NCBI GenBank assembly: GCA_003762615.1
Contig: RIAZ01000018.1
Span: forward strand, 1-64,000
Reading direction: 5' to 3'
Length of the DNA: 64,000 bases
Origin: Muribaculaceae bacterium Isolate-037 (Harlan)
Lineage (GTDB): Bacteria > Bacteroidota > Bacteroidia > Bacteroidales > Muribaculaceae
Numbering within the stretch: position 1 is the stretch's first letter; each line of letters opens with the position of its first letter. Of the stretch, positions 53,471 to 63,155 are shown in pieces. The position numbers and the translations under genes were made by a program. The notes beneath the pieces were generated by a model. The model ran no database searches and was not told the origin of the DNA. It saw only the letters and a list, made by a program, of their open reading frames with translations.

Positions 53471-53851
53471 TTATTTAGTAGCTTTCTTCTTGTTAGCGAC
53501 TGTTTTCTTACGGCCCTTACGTGTGCGGGCGTTGTTTTTGGTGCTCTGGCCTCTTACCGGAAGTCCGATACGATGACGGATGCCGCGATAGCAACCGATA
53601 TCCATGAGACGCTTGATGTTGAGCTGGATCTCCGAACGGAGGTCGCCCTCAACCTTATATTCTGTCTGGATCACCTCACGAACGGCTGCTGCCTGATCGT
53701 CTGTCCAGTCCTGTACCTTGATGTCGCGGTCTACACCCGCCTTCTTGAGGATGGTGTTGGCTGCGCTGCGGCCTATGCCGTAGATATACGTCAAGGCAAT
53801 CTCTCCTCTTTTGTTTTGCGGCAAATCTACGCCGACTATTCTTACTGCCAT
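53471..53851 (-). CDS. rpsM: 30S ribosomal protein S13
   Basis: S13, 126 aa, starts [27 protein letters not shown] and contains the helix-two-turn-helix with [15 protein letters not shown]; the C-terminal tail [23 protein letters not shown] contacts the P-site tRNA. It follows rpmJ by 34 bp. Confidence 0.98.
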   Translation of the reverse strand: MAVRIVGVDLPQNKRGEIALTYIYGIGRSAANTILKKAGVDRDIKVQDWTDDQAAAVREVIQTEYKVEGDLRSEIQLNIKRLMDIGCYRGIRHRIGLPVRGQSTKNNARTRKGRKKTVANKKKATK

Positions 53852-53885
53852 AGTTTGTTACAAATTTTTTGCAAAGGTAATAAAA

Positions 53886-54002
53886 TTATCCCTGACGTGT
53901 TTTAAATTTTGGATTCTTCTTGTTGATTACGTATAATCTTCCTTTTCTGCGCACGATCTTGCTGTCGGCCGTACGCTTTTTGATTGATGCTCTTACTTTC
54001 AT
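53886..54002 (-). CDS. rpmJ: 50S ribosomal protein L36
   Basis: A 38-aa protein, ATG at 54002 to TAA at 53886: [18 protein letters not shown], then [20 protein letters not shown]. It is the zinc-free form: the Cys-x2-Cys, Cys and His ligands of classic L36 are all replaced and there is no cysteine. Gene order infA-rpmJ-rpsM is standard. Confidence 0.97.
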   Translation of the reverse strand: MKVRASIKKRTADSKIVRRKGRLYVINKKNPKFKTRQG

Positions 54003-54018
54003 ATGGAGTGTCGTTTTT

Positions 54019-54237
54019 TTATTTATATCTGAAAGCGATACGTCCTTTCGACAGGTCGTAAGGGCTCATTTCCACCCTCACCTTGTCGCCCGGAAGTATC
54101 TTGATGTAGTGCATTCTCATCTTGCCTGATATGTGGGCTGTGATTTCATGCCCGTTGCCAAGCTCTACCTTAAACATTGCGTTTGACAATGCCTCGAGAA
54201 TCACTCCGTCCTGTTCGATTGCAGCTTGTTTTGCCAT
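54019..54237 (-). CDS. infA: translation initiation factor IF-1
   Basis: IF-1, 72 aa, a single OB-fold ([39 protein letters not shown] and the end KGRIAFRYK). It occupies the 30S A site during initiation. It lies between map and rpmJ. Confidence 0.98.
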   Translation of the reverse strand: MAKQAAIEQDGVILEALSNAMFKVELGNGHEITAHISGKMRMHYIKILPGDKVRVEMSPYDLSKGRIAFRYK

Positions 54238-54268
54238 ATAGTCTTTTCAGTTTTTGCTTTGTTTATTC

Positions 54269-55060
54269 TTAGATGCTGTTGTTGTCGCCTGCGGAAAGTG
54301 CAGCATCGATGTAGTCGAATGTTGTCATTATCTCAGGACCATCCGTCGTGATGAGGATGGTGTGCTCATAGTGAGCGGAGTGCTTGCGGTCGCGTGTGCG
54401 GCATTCCCAGCCGTTGCTCTCTATAACCACGTTCTTGCTCCCGAGATTTATCATCGGCTCAATAGCGATGCACATGCCCGGCTTCAATACCGGACCGATG
54501 CCTCGACGCCCGAAATTGGGCACCTCGGGATCCTCATGCATGCTTTTTCCGATGCCGTGTCCGCACATCTCACGCACCACGCTGTAGCCGGCGCGTTCGC
54601 AGTAGGTCTGCACGGCATTTGAGATATCGCCGATTCTCTTCCCCGCCTGCGCTGCATTGATGCCTACGTAGAGCGACTCCTTTGTGACCTGCAACAAGCG
54701 CGCCACCTTCTCATCGATCTCTCCGATGGCAAACGTGTAGCAACTGTCGCCGTTGAAGCCGTCGAGTTCAGCCACACAGTCTGTGCCGACTATGTCACCT
54801 TCCCGAAGCTCGTAGCCCGACGGGAAACCATGCACCACCGTCTCATTTACCTCAATGCACAACGTGCCCGGAAATCCGTGATAGCCTAAGCAAGCGGGTT
54901 TACCCCCGTTGTCGAGGATAAACTCCCTTGCTATGTTATCAAGCTTTCGGGTCGTGATTCCGGGACGTGCCCATTTGGCCACCTCTCCGAGCGTGCGGCT
55001 TACGAGGTCGCATGCCGCGCGCATCTTGACGATCTCCTCAGCTGTCTTGATATAGATCAT
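54269..55060 (-). CDS. map: methionine aminopeptidase, type I
   Basis: MetAP I, 263 aa. Metal ligands: the two Asp 11 residues apart in GTDCVAELDGFNGDS, His in CGHGIGKSMHEDP, Glu in AIEPMINLG and Glu in EHTILIT. It removes the initiator methionine from nascent proteins. Its position between secY and infA is the usual one in Gram-positive and Bacteroidetes operons. Confidence 0.97.
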   Translation of the reverse strand: MIYIKTAEEIVKMRAACDLVSRTLGEVAKWARPGITTRKLDNIAREFILDNGGKPACLGYHGFPGTLCIEVNETVVHGFPSGYELREGDIVGTDCVAELDGFNGDSCYTFAIGEIDEKVARLLQVTKESLYVGINAAQAGKRIGDISNAVQTYCERAGYSVVREMCGHGIGKSMHEDPEVPNFGRRGIGPVLKPGMCIAIEPMINLGSKNVVIESNGWECRTRDRKHSAHYEHTILITTDGPEIMTTFDYIDAALSAGDNNSI

Positions 55061-55080
55061 TAGCTTACTGAATCTGACTT

Positions 55081-56418
55081 TTAGAATGCACCACTACCTG
55101 TCGTGCGCCCCTTGATGCGGCCATCCTTCATCAGGCCGTCATAATGACGCATCAGCAAGTGACCTTCCACGATTCTCAGCGTGTCGAGGATAACGCCCAC
55201 CATAATCAGAAGCGATGTGCCTCCGAAGAAAGCGGCGAACTGACGGTTGAGACCGCATACGTGTGCTATCGCCGGAAGAATCGCCACGATGCCGAGGAAG
55301 ATAGAGCCCGGAAGGGTTATCCTCGACATGATGGAGTCAAGATATTCCACGGTAGGCTTGCCGGGTTTGATGCCGGGGATGAAGCCGTTGTTGCGTTTCA
55401 TATCCTCTGCCATCTGTGCCGGACGCACTGTAATTGCGGTGTAGAAGTATGTGAATGCCACAATCATTACGAAATAAACCAAATTATACCAGAATCCATA
55501 GAGGTCGGTAAGAGCTCCGAAGAATCCGGTCTGCTCTGTGCTGAAGCCAACAAGTGTGACAGGGATGAACATGATTGCCTGCGCAAAGATGATCGGCATC
55601 ACACCGGCTGCGTTCACTTTCAGAGGAATGTACTGACGTGCACCGCCATACTGCTTGTTGCCCTGTATGCGCTTTGCATACTGCACGGGCACCTTGCGTG
55701 TGCCCTGCACGAGAAGCACAGCACCGGCTATGACGGCTACGAGGATTACAAGCTCCACAAGGAAGATCACAAGACCACCGCCGGCGGAGTTCATCAGTCG
55801 GCCGGTGAATTCCTGAATCACTGCCTCCGGGAAGCGTGCCATGATACCGATAAGGATGATGAAGGAGATACCGTTGCCGATGCCCTTCTGGTCAATCCTC
55901 TCGCCAAGCCACATGATGAACATTGACCCGGCTGCAAGCACAATGGTCATGAACACCACGGTCCAGAATCCCATTTCCACATGGCCACCGGCAGCCTGCA
56001 CCTGATATTTGAGGTTCATCAGGTAAGCCGGACCCTGAAGAAGAAGGATCAGTACGGTGAGATAGCGGGTGTACTGATTCAGCTTCATACGTCCGCTCTC
56101 ACCCTCTCGCTGCATCTTCTGGAATGCGGGGAGCACCATGCCGAGAAGCTGTATCACGATTGATGCCGTGATATAGGGCATGATACCCAACGCAAAGATG
56201 GATGCCTGAGAGAACGCACCGCCCGAGAACATATCAAGCAACTGCATCAGACCGTCCGATGTGAAGTTCTTCAGTGCCATGAGTTCGTCAGGATTGATAC
56301 CCGGCAAAACCACGTAGCACCCGAAACGATAGATTATCACCAGCAGGAGCGTAATTCCTATACGCCTGCGGAGATCCTCTACGCTCCAGATATTTTTTAT
56401 CGTTTGTGTAAATCCCAT
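55081..56418 (-). CDS. secY: preprotein translocase subunit SecY
   Basis: SecY, 445 aa, with ten predicted transmembrane helices. Conserved parts: the start TIKNIWSVEDLRRRIGITLLLVIIYR, the plug region after helix 1 (GINPDELMAL), YGGARQYIPLKVNAAGVMPIIFAQ, and the cytosolic loop GFIPGIKPGKPTVEYL. It forms the protein channel of the inner membrane. It follows rplO by 5 bp. Confidence 0.98.
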   Translation of the reverse strand: MGFTQTIKNIWSVEDLRRRIGITLLLVIIYRFGCYVVLPGINPDELMALKNFTSDGLMQLLDMFSGGAFSQASIFALGIMPYITASIVIQLLGMVLPAFQKMQREGESGRMKLNQYTRYLTVLILLLQGPAYLMNLKYQVQAAGGHVEMGFWTVVFMTIVLAAGSMFIMWLGERIDQKGIGNGISFIILIGIMARFPEAVIQEFTGRLMNSAGGGLVIFLVELVILVAVIAGAVLLVQGTRKVPVQYAKRIQGNKQYGGARQYIPLKVNAAGVMPIIFAQAIMFIPVTLVGFSTEQTGFFGALTDLYGFWYNLVYFVMIVAFTYFYTAITVRPAQMAEDMKRNNGFIPGIKPGKPTVEYLDSIMSRITLPGSIFLGIVAILPAIAHVCGLNRQFAAFFGGTSLLIMVGVILDTLRIVEGHLLMRHYDGLMKDGRIKGRTTGSGAF

Positions 56419-56423
56419 GAGAG

Positions 56424-56870
56424 TTAGTTTTTGCTGACGGTTCCACCTGCTGCTGTGATAGCCTCCTCAGCCTTCTTTGAGAATGCGTCAGCCTGCACCT
56501 CGAGGGCACGGCTGATAGCACCGTTGGCGAGAATCTTCACGAGCGCTCTCTTAGGAGCGAGACCTGCAGCACGGAGATCGGCAACAGTAATTTTGGTCAG
56601 GTTCTGAGCCTCTGCCAATGCCTCGAGAGCATCAAGGTTGATAGCCTTGTATTCAACACGGTTGATGTTCTTGAAACCGAATTTCGGCACTCGGCGCTGA
56701 AGCGGCATCTGACCACCCTCAAAACCGATCTTATGTTTGTAGCCTGAACGTGACTTCGCGCCCTTGTGACCACGGGTAGACGTCCCACCGTAGCCTGAAC
56801 CTGGACCGCGACCTATTCTCTTGTTGCTCTTGTTGCTGCCGGGAGCCGGCGTAAGATTATGTAGTTCCAT
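56424..56870 (-). CDS. rplO: 50S ribosomal protein L15
   Basis: L15, 148 aa: MELHNLTPAPGSNKSNKRIGRGPGSGYG, the Gly/Arg-rich N-terminal arm, FEGGQMPLQRRVPKFGF and a C-terminal globular domain. Normal length. It lies between rpmD and secY. Confidence 0.98.
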   Translation of the reverse strand: MELHNLTPAPGSNKSNKRIGRGPGSGYGGTSTRGHKGAKSRSGYKHKIGFEGGQMPLQRRVPKFGFKNINRVEYKAINLDALEALAEAQNLTKITVADLRAAGLAPKRALVKILANGAISRALEVQADAFSKKAEEAITAAGGTVSKN

Positions 56871-56884
56871 GTAGTTCTAATGAA

Positions 56885-57064
56885 TTAGAGAGTTGTGACT
56901 TCTACGAGATGATGCACAGTCTTCACCATTCCTCTGATCGAGGGGGTGTCTTCCTTTACTACTGTGTGATTCATTTTTCTCAGTCCGAGTGCATCGAGCG
57001 TGCGCTTCTGCACTGCCGGGCAATTGATGCGGCTCTTAACCTGCTTGATTGCTATCTGTGACAT
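56885..57064 (-). CDS. rpmD: 50S ribosomal protein L30
   Basis: A 59-aa protein from ATG at 57064 to TAA at 56885: MSQIAIKQVKSRINCPAVQK followed by RTLDALGLRKMNHTVV and a conserved end MVKTVHHLVEV. It fills the expected slot between rpsE and rplO. Confidence 0.97.
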   Translation of the reverse strand: MSQIAIKQVKSRINCPAVQKRTLDALGLRKMNHTVVKEDTPSIRGMVKTVHHLVEVTTL

Positions 57065-57075
57065 TTCTGTTGTTT

Positions 57076-57594
57076 TTAGCCGTTAAACACTTTATCCACT
57101 GCCACACCACGGTTCTGAGCCACCTGTGCCGGGCTTCTGAGCTCGCCGAGGGCTGCGATTGTGGCCTTCACGAGGTTGTGGGGGTTGGATGATCCTTTGC
57201 TCTTTGCAAGCACGTCGGTGATGCCTACGCTCTCCAGCACGGCACGCATTGCGCCGCCGGCCTTAACTCCGGTACCCTCTGATGCGGGTTTCAGGAATAT
57301 GCGTGAGCCGCCGAATTTCGCGCTCTGCTCGTGAGGGATTGTGCCCTTGTGCACCGGAACCTTGATAAGGTTCTTCTTTGCAGTCTCAACGCCCTTGGCG
57401 ATTGCAGCTGTCACCTCATTAGCCTTGCCGAGGCCCCAGCCGATAACGCCATCTTCATTACCTACCACTACAATTGCCGCGAAGCTGAAAGCACGACCAC
57501 CCTTTGTAACCTTAGTCACACGGTTGATGGCCACAAGACGGTCTTTCAGATCCAAATCATTAGTAGATTTTACTCTATTGTTTCTCTTTGCCAT
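57076..57594 (-). CDS. rpsE: 30S ribosomal protein S5
   Basis: S5, 172 aa, double-stranded-RNA-binding-like N-terminal domain ([42 protein letters not shown]) and C-terminal S5 domain ([28 protein letters not shown]). Involved in decoding accuracy. Confidence 0.98.
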   Translation of the reverse strand: MAKRNNRVKSTNDLDLKDRLVAINRVTKVTKGGRAFSFAAIVVVGNEDGVIGWGLGKANEVTAAIAKGVETAKKNLIKVPVHKGTIPHEQSAKFGGSRIFLKPASEGTGVKAGGAMRAVLESVGITDVLAKSKGSSNPHNLVKATIAALGELRSPAQVAQNRGVAVDKVFNG

Positions 57595-57603
57595 GATTTC
57601 CGA

Positions 57604-57945
57604 TTAAAATTTAAGACCGGCCTGACGTGCTCCATCGGCCAATGATTTAACTCTGCCGTGGAAAAGGTAGCCGTTACGGTCGAACACGACCTCAGTGATA
57701 CCGCTTTCCATAGCCTTTTTTGCCACTTCTGCACCTACGCGTGCGGCAATCTCAATCTTTGTGCCGCCCTCAAGACCCTTTGAAGAGGCAGCCACGAGAG
57801 TGCGGCCTTCGAGGTCGTCGATAAGCTGGACGTAGATCCCCTTGTTGCTGCGGAACACGCTCATGCGGGGCCTTTGAGCTGTACCGGAAATCTTGCCGCG
57901 GATGCGGGTCTTGATCTTATTTCTTCTTGCTATCTTAGATACCAT
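57604..57945 (-). CDS. rplR: 50S ribosomal protein L18
   Basis: L18, 113 aa, 5S rRNA binder: [38 protein letters not shown], and the end [20 protein letters not shown]. Normal length. Confidence 0.98.
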   Translation of the reverse strand: MVSKIARRNKIKTRIRGKISGTAQRPRMSVFRSNKGIYVQLIDDLEGRTLVAASSKGLEGGTKIEIAARVGAEVAKKAMESGITEVVFDRNGYLFHGRVKSLADGARQAGLKF

Positions 57946-57963
57946 AGTTCTTCCTTATTTTAA

Positions 57964-58518
57964 TTATTTCGCATTGGCAGACTTACCGGACTTGCGACGG
58001 ATAATCTCACCAACAAACTTGATACCTTTGCCCTTGTACGGCTCAGGCTTGCGGAGCGAGCGGATCTTGGCGCATACCTGACCGAGAAGCTGCTTGTCGG
58101 CGCTCTCAAGGATGATGAGCGGGTTCTTGTTACGCTCTGTCTTTGCCTCGACCTTTATCTCTTTCGGAAGCTTGATGTAGATAGCATGTGAGAAGCCCAA
58201 TGACAGCTCCAATACCTGACCTGTGGATGTGGCACGGTAGCCTACACCGACAAGCTCCATCTCCTTTTTGTATCCTGCTGACACGCCTACCACCATGTTG
58301 TGGATAAGCGCACGGTAGAGACCGTGCATAGCGCGGTTCTGACGCTCGTCGTTCGGACGCTTTACTTCGATGTGGTTGTTCTCAACCTCTACTGAGATCA
58401 CAGGATTCACTTCCTGAGAAAGCTCACCTTTCGGACCCTTTACGGTCACTACATTTCCGTTTACCTGTACTGTTACGCCGGCAGGTATCTCAATGGGTGC
58501 TTTACCTATTCTTGACAT
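57964..58518 (-). CDS. rplF: 50S ribosomal protein L6
   Basis: L6, 184 aa, two repeated domains: MSRIGKAPIEIPAGVTVQV, VVTVKGPKGEL in the first; LVGVGYRATSTGQVLELSLGFSH and the end EPYKGKGIKFVGEIIRRKSGK in the second. Lies near the factor-binding centre. Confidence 0.98.
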   Translation of the reverse strand: MSRIGKAPIEIPAGVTVQVNGNVVTVKGPKGELSQEVNPVISVEVENNHIEVKRPNDERQNRAMHGLYRALIHNMVVGVSAGYKKEMELVGVGYRATSTGQVLELSLGFSHAIYIKLPKEIKVEAKTERNKNPLIILESADKQLLGQVCAKIRSLRKPEPYKGKGIKFVGEIIRRKSGKSANAK

Positions 58519-58536
58519 GTCGAATACCTCCTTCTT

Positions 58537-58935
58537 TTAATATACGTAGCATAATACTTCGCCGCCGACCTTACGCTCTTTGGCTTCTTTGTTTGTCATC
58601 ACTCCATAGGATGTGCTCAGGATGGCGATACCAAGTCCGTTGAGTACGCGGGGCATATCCTTGTAGCCTGTATACTGGCGAAGACCCGGGCGGGACACAC
58701 GGCGGAGGTTCTTGATGGCGCTCACCTTGTCGACCGGATCATACTTGAGGGCAATCTTGATTGTGCCCGATGGAGTGGGACCTTCCATAAACTTGTAGTT
58801 CAGGATGTAGCCCTGCTCGAAAAGGATCTTTGTGATCTCCTTTTTCATTTTTGAAGACGGAATCTCCACCACACGGTGTCCCGCATGGATGGCGTTTCTC
58901 AATCTCGTCAAATAATCTGCTATTGGATCAGTCAT
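58537..58935 (-). CDS. rpsH: 30S ribosomal protein S8
   Basis: S8, 132 aa: MTDPIADYLTRLRNAIHAGH, RVSRPGLRQYTGYKDMPRVLNGLGIAILSTSYGVMTNKEA and the end GGEVLCYVY. In E. coli S8 represses the spc operon. It follows an unusually long, structured gap after rpsN. Confidence 0.98.
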   Translation of the reverse strand: MTDPIADYLTRLRNAIHAGHRVVEIPSSKMKKEITKILFEQGYILNYKFMEGPTPSGTIKIALKYDPVDKVSAIKNLRRVSRPGLRQYTGYKDMPRVLNGLGIAILSTSYGVMTNKEAKERKVGGEVLCYVY

Positions 58936-59004
58936 TGTTTTGATTGTTAAATTGATTCAGATAATCCGAACAATATTTAATTTTCACTTTGTCTTTTTTT
59001 CGAA

Positions 59005-59085
59005 ATCCGGCAAGGAATCGCCGGATGTGAGAAAGATTGGAGACGCCCACAGGGCACGTAAATGCTCTGTGGGTCAGTCACCAAT
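59005..59085 (-). promoter_or_regulatory. structured element between rpsN and rpsH
   Basis: The 182-bp gap holds two stems. The larger (59036-59085, minus strand) has outer ATTGG-GAC/GTC-CCAAT and inner CCCACAG-GCA/TGC-CTGTGGG around TTTACG. The smaller (59005-59026) is ATCCGGC/GCCGGAT. A U tract is missing, so it is not a simple terminator. It may be an autoregulatory or processing site. Confidence 0.5.
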
Positions 59086-59117
59086 TCTTATAACGTGGTT
59101 CTTTCAAATTTATTGTA

Positions 59118-59420
59118 TCACCAGCTTGCTTTCTTTACTCCGGGAATCAGTCCGGCAGATGCCATCTCACGGAACTGGATTCTCGAAATGCCGAACTGAC
59201 GCATGTAGCCTTTCGGACGGCCGGTAATCACGCAACGGTTGTGAAGACGCACTTTTGAAGCATTCTTGGGAAGCTTCTGGAGTTTTGTCAATGCCTCGTA
59301 GTCGATGTTGCCATCAGCATCAGCAAGCGCAGCTTTCTTGAGCGCAGCCTTTTTCTCAGCATATTTCTCAACCAGCTTCTGGCGTTTTACCTCGCGGGCT
59401 TTCATTGATTCTTTTGCCAT
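59118..59420 (-). CDS. rpsN: 30S ribosomal protein S14
   Basis: S14, 100 aa, the long zinc-free form (no Cys-x2-Cys pair): [61 protein letters not shown]. Six bp after rplE? the spacing to the upstream rplE stop is 5 bp, so it is translated with it. Confidence 0.97.
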   Translation of the reverse strand: MAKESMKAREVKRQKLVEKYAEKKAALKKAALADADGNIDYEALTKLQKLPKNASKVRLHNRCVITGRPKGYMRQFGISRIQFREMASAGLIPGVKKASW

Positions 59421-59425
59421 AGCTC

Positions 59426-59974
59426 TTATTTTTCGTGTTTGAAGGGAAGTCCGAATTTCTTGAGAAGTGCGAAGCCTTCCTCATCTGTGGGTGCTGAAGT
59501 CACGAATGTGATGTTCATACCCTGAAGTTTCGGAACATTGTCGATGTTAATCTCCGGGAAGATGATCTGCTCAGTGATGCCGAGGGTGTAGTTGCCACGG
59601 CCGTCGAGCTTGGAGTTGATGCCCTTGAAGTCGCGGATACGCGGAAGCGCGATCTTCACGAGTCTCTCAAGGAACTCATACATCTTCTCTCTTCTGAGAG
59701 TCACCATAGCGCCGATAGGCATTTTCTTACGGAGCTTGAAGTTGGAGATGTCCTTTCTTGAAAGAGTGGGCACTGCTTTCTGGCCAGTGATGGCTGTAAT
59801 CTCGTTGATTGCAGTCTCAATCAGTTTCTTGTCCTGAGTTGCAGCACCAAGACCCTGGTTGATAACGATCTTCTCAAGACGGGGCACCTGCATCACGCTG
59901 GAATAGTTGAACTCCTTGAAGAGCTCTGGAGCTATTCTCTCTTTGTATTCTTTACCAAGTGTAGTCTCGCTCAT
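59426..59974 (-). CDS. rplE: 50S ribosomal protein L5
   Basis: L5, 182 aa, 5S rRNA binder: [55 protein letters not shown], and the end [20 protein letters not shown]. Its ATG overlaps the rplX stop by one base (TAATG), a sign of translational coupling. Confidence 0.98.
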   Translation of the reverse strand: MSETTLGKEYKERIAPELFKEFNYSSVMQVPRLEKIVINQGLGAATQDKKLIETAINEITAITGQKAVPTLSRKDISNFKLRKKMPIGAMVTLRREKMYEFLERLVKIALPRIRDFKGINSKLDGRGNYTLGITEQIIFPEINIDNVPKLQGMNITFVTSAPTDEEGFALLKKFGLPFKHEK

Positions 59975-60294
59975 TACTTAATCTCCTCTCCTGATTTCTT
60001 AGAATAACGTACCAGTTTGCCGGCCTCGTTGAGTTTGCGACCCACACGGGTGGGCTTGCCGGTCTTGGGGTCTACCACATTCAGATTAGAGATGTGGACA
60101 GGCGCCTCAATTTTCACTATTCCTCCCTGAGGATATTTCGCATTGGGCTTCATGCTCTTGGAAACAATGTTGATGCCCTCCACGAGTGCGCGGTTTTTCT
60201 TAACCAGCACTTCAAGGACGCGTCCGGTCTTGCCTTTGTCGTCGCCGGCGTTGACATAGACAGTGTCGCCCTTCTTTATATGGAATTTTGCCAT
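59974..60294 (-). CDS. rplX: 50S ribosomal protein L24
   Basis: L24, 106 aa, KOW motif near the start ([24 protein letters not shown]), then [33 protein letters not shown]. It starts 50S assembly. Confidence 0.98.
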   Translation of the reverse strand: MAKFHIKKGDTVYVNAGDDKGKTGRVLEVLVKKNRALVEGINIVSKSMKPNAKYPQGGIVKIEAPVHISNLNVVDPKTGKPTRVGRKLNEAGKLVRYSKKSGEEIK

Positions 60295-60321
60295 TGCTAC
60301 TTTTCTTTTAGTTGATTGACA

Positions 60322-60687
60322 TTAAAGCACCTCGGGCGCAAGCGAAACGATTTTCATGTTAGTGGCACGAAGTTCGCGCGCAACGGGGCCGAAGATACGG
60401 GTGCCGCGGATCTCACCTGCATTGTTAAGCAACACGCATGCGTTGTCGTCGAAGCGGATGTAGCTGCCGTCGGGACGGCGGATCTCCTTCTTCGTACGGA
60501 CCACCACAGCCTTTGATACTGTTCCTTTCTTCACATCAGAAGAGGGGATGGTGCTCTTTACGGTGACAACGATGATGTCGCCAACCGAAGCATAGCGACG
60601 GCCGGTGCCGCCGAGCACATGGATACAGAGTGCTTCCTTAGCACCGCTGTTGTCTGCTACTGTAAGACGTGATTCGGTCTGTATCAT
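60322..60687 (-). CDS. rplN: 50S ribosomal protein L14
   Basis: L14, 121 aa: [48 protein letters not shown] and the end [11 protein letters not shown]. Very conserved, full length. Two bp separate its start from the rpsQ stop. Confidence 0.99.
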   Translation of the reverse strand: MIQTESRLTVADNSGAKEALCIHVLGGTGRRYASVGDIIVVTVKSTIPSSDVKKGTVSKAVVVRTKKEIRRPDGSYIRFDDNACVLLNNAGEIRGTRIFGPVARELRATNMKIVSLAPEVL

Positions 60688-60689
60688 AA

Positions 60690-60950
60690 TTACTTAACTT
60701 TTTCAATGATTTCCACAAGTCTCCATCTCTTTGTCTTGCTCAACGGACGGGTCTCCATAAGACGCACTGTGTCGCCTACAGAGCACTCGTTCTTCTCATC
60801 GTGAGCATGATACTTCTTTGTCTTGTTGACAAACTTTCCATAGATCGGGTGCTTCTCTTTCCACTTGATCTCGACCGTGATGGTCTTATCACACTTGTTG
60901 CTCGAAACAACCCCAATTCTTTCTTTTCTCAAATGACGTTTTTCTTCCAT
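60690..60950 (-). CDS. rpsQ: 30S ribosomal protein S17
   Basis: S17, 86 aa, OB-fold: [62 protein letters not shown]. The ATG at 60950 is used; the frame opens with a TTG at 60959 that is unlikely to be the start. Confidence 0.97.
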   Translation of the reverse strand: MEEKRHLRKERIGVVSSNKCDKTITVEIKWKEKHPIYGKFVNKTKKYHAHDEKNECSVGDTVRLMETRPLSKTKRWRLVEIIEKVK

Positions 60951-60972
60951 TTTTCTCAAATACTTTATGGGA

Positions 60973-61194
60973 TCAGTTGTTTACTACGGGAGCCTCTGCA
61001 GCTGCAGCGATCTCCTTTTGGCGCAACACAGTCTTCAAGCGGGCAATCTCCTTGCGATCTTTGGTGATCTTGGAGGGATTGTCTACGGGAGATATCGCGT
61101 GCGCTACTTTCAATTCACGATAAGCCTTCTCGCTCGCCTCGATCTGGGCGCGCAGCTCCTGAATGCTTAATTCCTTGATTTCTTCCTTTTTCAT
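60973..61194 (-). CDS. rpmC: 50S ribosomal protein L29
   Basis: L29, 73 aa, two-helix protein near the tunnel exit: [21 protein letters not shown], and [19 protein letters not shown], with a short Ala-rich tail. It sits between rplP and rpsQ. Confidence 0.97.
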   Translation of the reverse strand: MKKEEIKELSIQELRAQIEASEKAYRELKVAHAISPVDNPSKITKDRKEIARLKTVLRQKEIAAAAEAPVVNN

Positions 61195-61220
61195 ATCTAT
61201 CGTTTAATCTCTTTGATTGA

Positions 61221-61652
<432 letters not shown>

Positions 61653-61667
61653 TGTCAGTCTTCTTTA

Positions 61668-62399
61668 TTAACGATTGTTGTTTTTCTTGTTGCGGAAACC
61701 ACCCTTACGGTTATTGTTCTGCTGACGGCCGGTCTCTTTCTGACCGATGGCATACGAGGGAGTGAGCTCCTTCTTGCCATATACCTCGCCACGGCAGATC
61801 CACACCTTGATGCCGATGATACCCACCTTGGTGAGAGCCTCTACCAAAGCATAGTCGATGTCAGCACGGAGAGTGTGGAGCGGAGTACGACCCTCCTTGA
61901 ACATCTCGCTGCGGGCCATTTCTGCGCCGTTGAGACGGCCGCTGACCTGCACCTTGATGCCCTCTGCACCCATACGCATAGAAGAAGCGATAGCCATCTT
62001 CACTGCGCGACGATAAGCCACCTTGTTCTCAATCTGACGGGCGATGTTTGTAGCCACGATCTCGGCGTCGAGTTCGGGACGCTTGATCTCGTGGATGTTG
62101 ATCTGCACATCCTTGTCAGTGAGTTTCTTCAGCTCATCCTTCAGATCGTCGACGTCCTTACCGCCTTTGCCGATCACCATGCCGGGACGGCTTGTGCAGA
62201 TAGTGACTGTGACCATCTTAAGAGTGCGTTCGATGATGATTTTCGAAACACTTGCCTTCGCAAGACGAGTGCGGAGATACTTACGGATCATAGAGTCCTC
62301 AAGAAGGGTCTCACCGTATTTCTTTCCGCCATACCAGTTGGAGTCCCAACCGCGGATTACACCAAGACGGTTGCTTATAGGATTAACTTTCTGTCCCAT
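61668..62399 (-). CDS. rpsC: 30S ribosomal protein S3
   Basis: S3, 243 aa, starting [32 protein letters not shown] domain (about 40-110, with [16 protein letters not shown]) and C-terminal domain ([39 protein letters not shown]). The end is an Asn/Lys/Arg-rich tail. The ATG at 62399 is the family start; 62438 would add 13 non-conserved residues and overlap rplV. Confidence 0.98.
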   Translation of the reverse strand: MGQKVNPISNRLGVIRGWDSNWYGGKKYGETLLEDSMIRKYLRTRLAKASVSKIIIERTLKMVTVTICTSRPGMVIGKGGKDVDDLKDELKKLTDKDVQINIHEIKRPELDAEIVATNIARQIENKVAYRRAVKMAIASSMRMGAEGIKVQVSGRLNGAEMARSEMFKEGRTPLHTLRADIDYALVEALTKVGIIGIKVWICRGEVYGKKELTPSYAIGQKETGRQQNNNRKGGFRNKKNNNR

Positions 62400-62406
62400 C
62401 TTTCGA

Positions 62407-62811
62407 TCAAGCTTTATCGTTATTAATAGTGTCGACAAACAATGTCACATGGTTTGAACGCTTGCGGATTCTGTAGCCGCGGCCCTGCGGAGCCGGACGA
62501 AGGCGCTTGAGCATCGGTGCGCAGTCTACGAATACTGTCTTCACGAAGAGCTCGCCTGCCTCGGCCTTGCGTTCGTTTTTCTGTTCCCAGTTGGCAATTG
62601 CAGAGCGGAGCAGCTTCTCCACCTTGCGGGCCGCCTCCTTGTTGGAGAACTTGAGGATGCCGAGAGCCTTGAATGCCTCCTGACCGCGGATCATGTCCAC
62701 GACGAGACGCATCTTGCGGGGCGATGACGGCACATTATGCAGCTTAGCGAAATATTCGCTCTTGCGAGCCTCTTTGATGGCATCGGCTGCTTGTCTTTTT
62801 CTTACACCCAT
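62407..62811 (-). CDS. rplV: 50S ribosomal protein L22
   Basis: L22, 134 aa: [23 protein letters not shown], the tunnel-wall loop [17 protein letters not shown]. It lines the exit tunnel. It follows rpsS by 52 bp. Confidence 0.98.
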   Translation of the reverse strand: MGVRKRQAADAIKEARKSEYFAKLHNVPSSPRKMRLVVDMIRGQEAFKALGILKFSNKEAARKVEKLLRSAIANWEQKNERKAEAGELFVKTVFVDCAPMLKRLRPAPQGRGYRIRKRSNHVTLFVDTINNDKA

Positions 62812-62863
62812 TGTATTTTCTTACTATACTTTATTAGACTGTTATTGAATGAGCGGGCAGCCA

Positions 62864-63133
62864 TTATTTCTTCTTGTTGCCGGCATGTCCGCGGAATGTG
62901 CGCGTCGGGGCGAACTCGCCAAGTTTATGACCCACCATATTCTCTGTAACGTAAACGGGTATAAACTTATTGCCGTTGTGCACTGCGAAAGTGTGGCCTA
63001 CGAAATCAGGCGAGATCATTGACGCACGGCTCCAGGTCTTGATGACCGACTTCTTGCCGCTCTCGTCCATGGCTGCAACCTTCTTCTCCAGCTTTACACT
63101 GATAAACGGTCCTTTTTTAAGCGAACGACTCAT
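62864..63133 (-). CDS. rpsS: 30S ribosomal protein S19
   Basis: S19, 89 aa: [74 protein letters not shown]. Binds the 30S head with S13. Confidence 0.99.
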   Translation of the reverse strand: MSRSLKKGPFISVKLEKKVAAMDESGKKSVIKTWSRASMISPDFVGHTFAVHNGNKFIPVYVTENMVGHKLGEFAPTRTFRGHAGNKKK

Positions 63134-63155
63134 AATTGTCTTCTTTTAATCAAAT

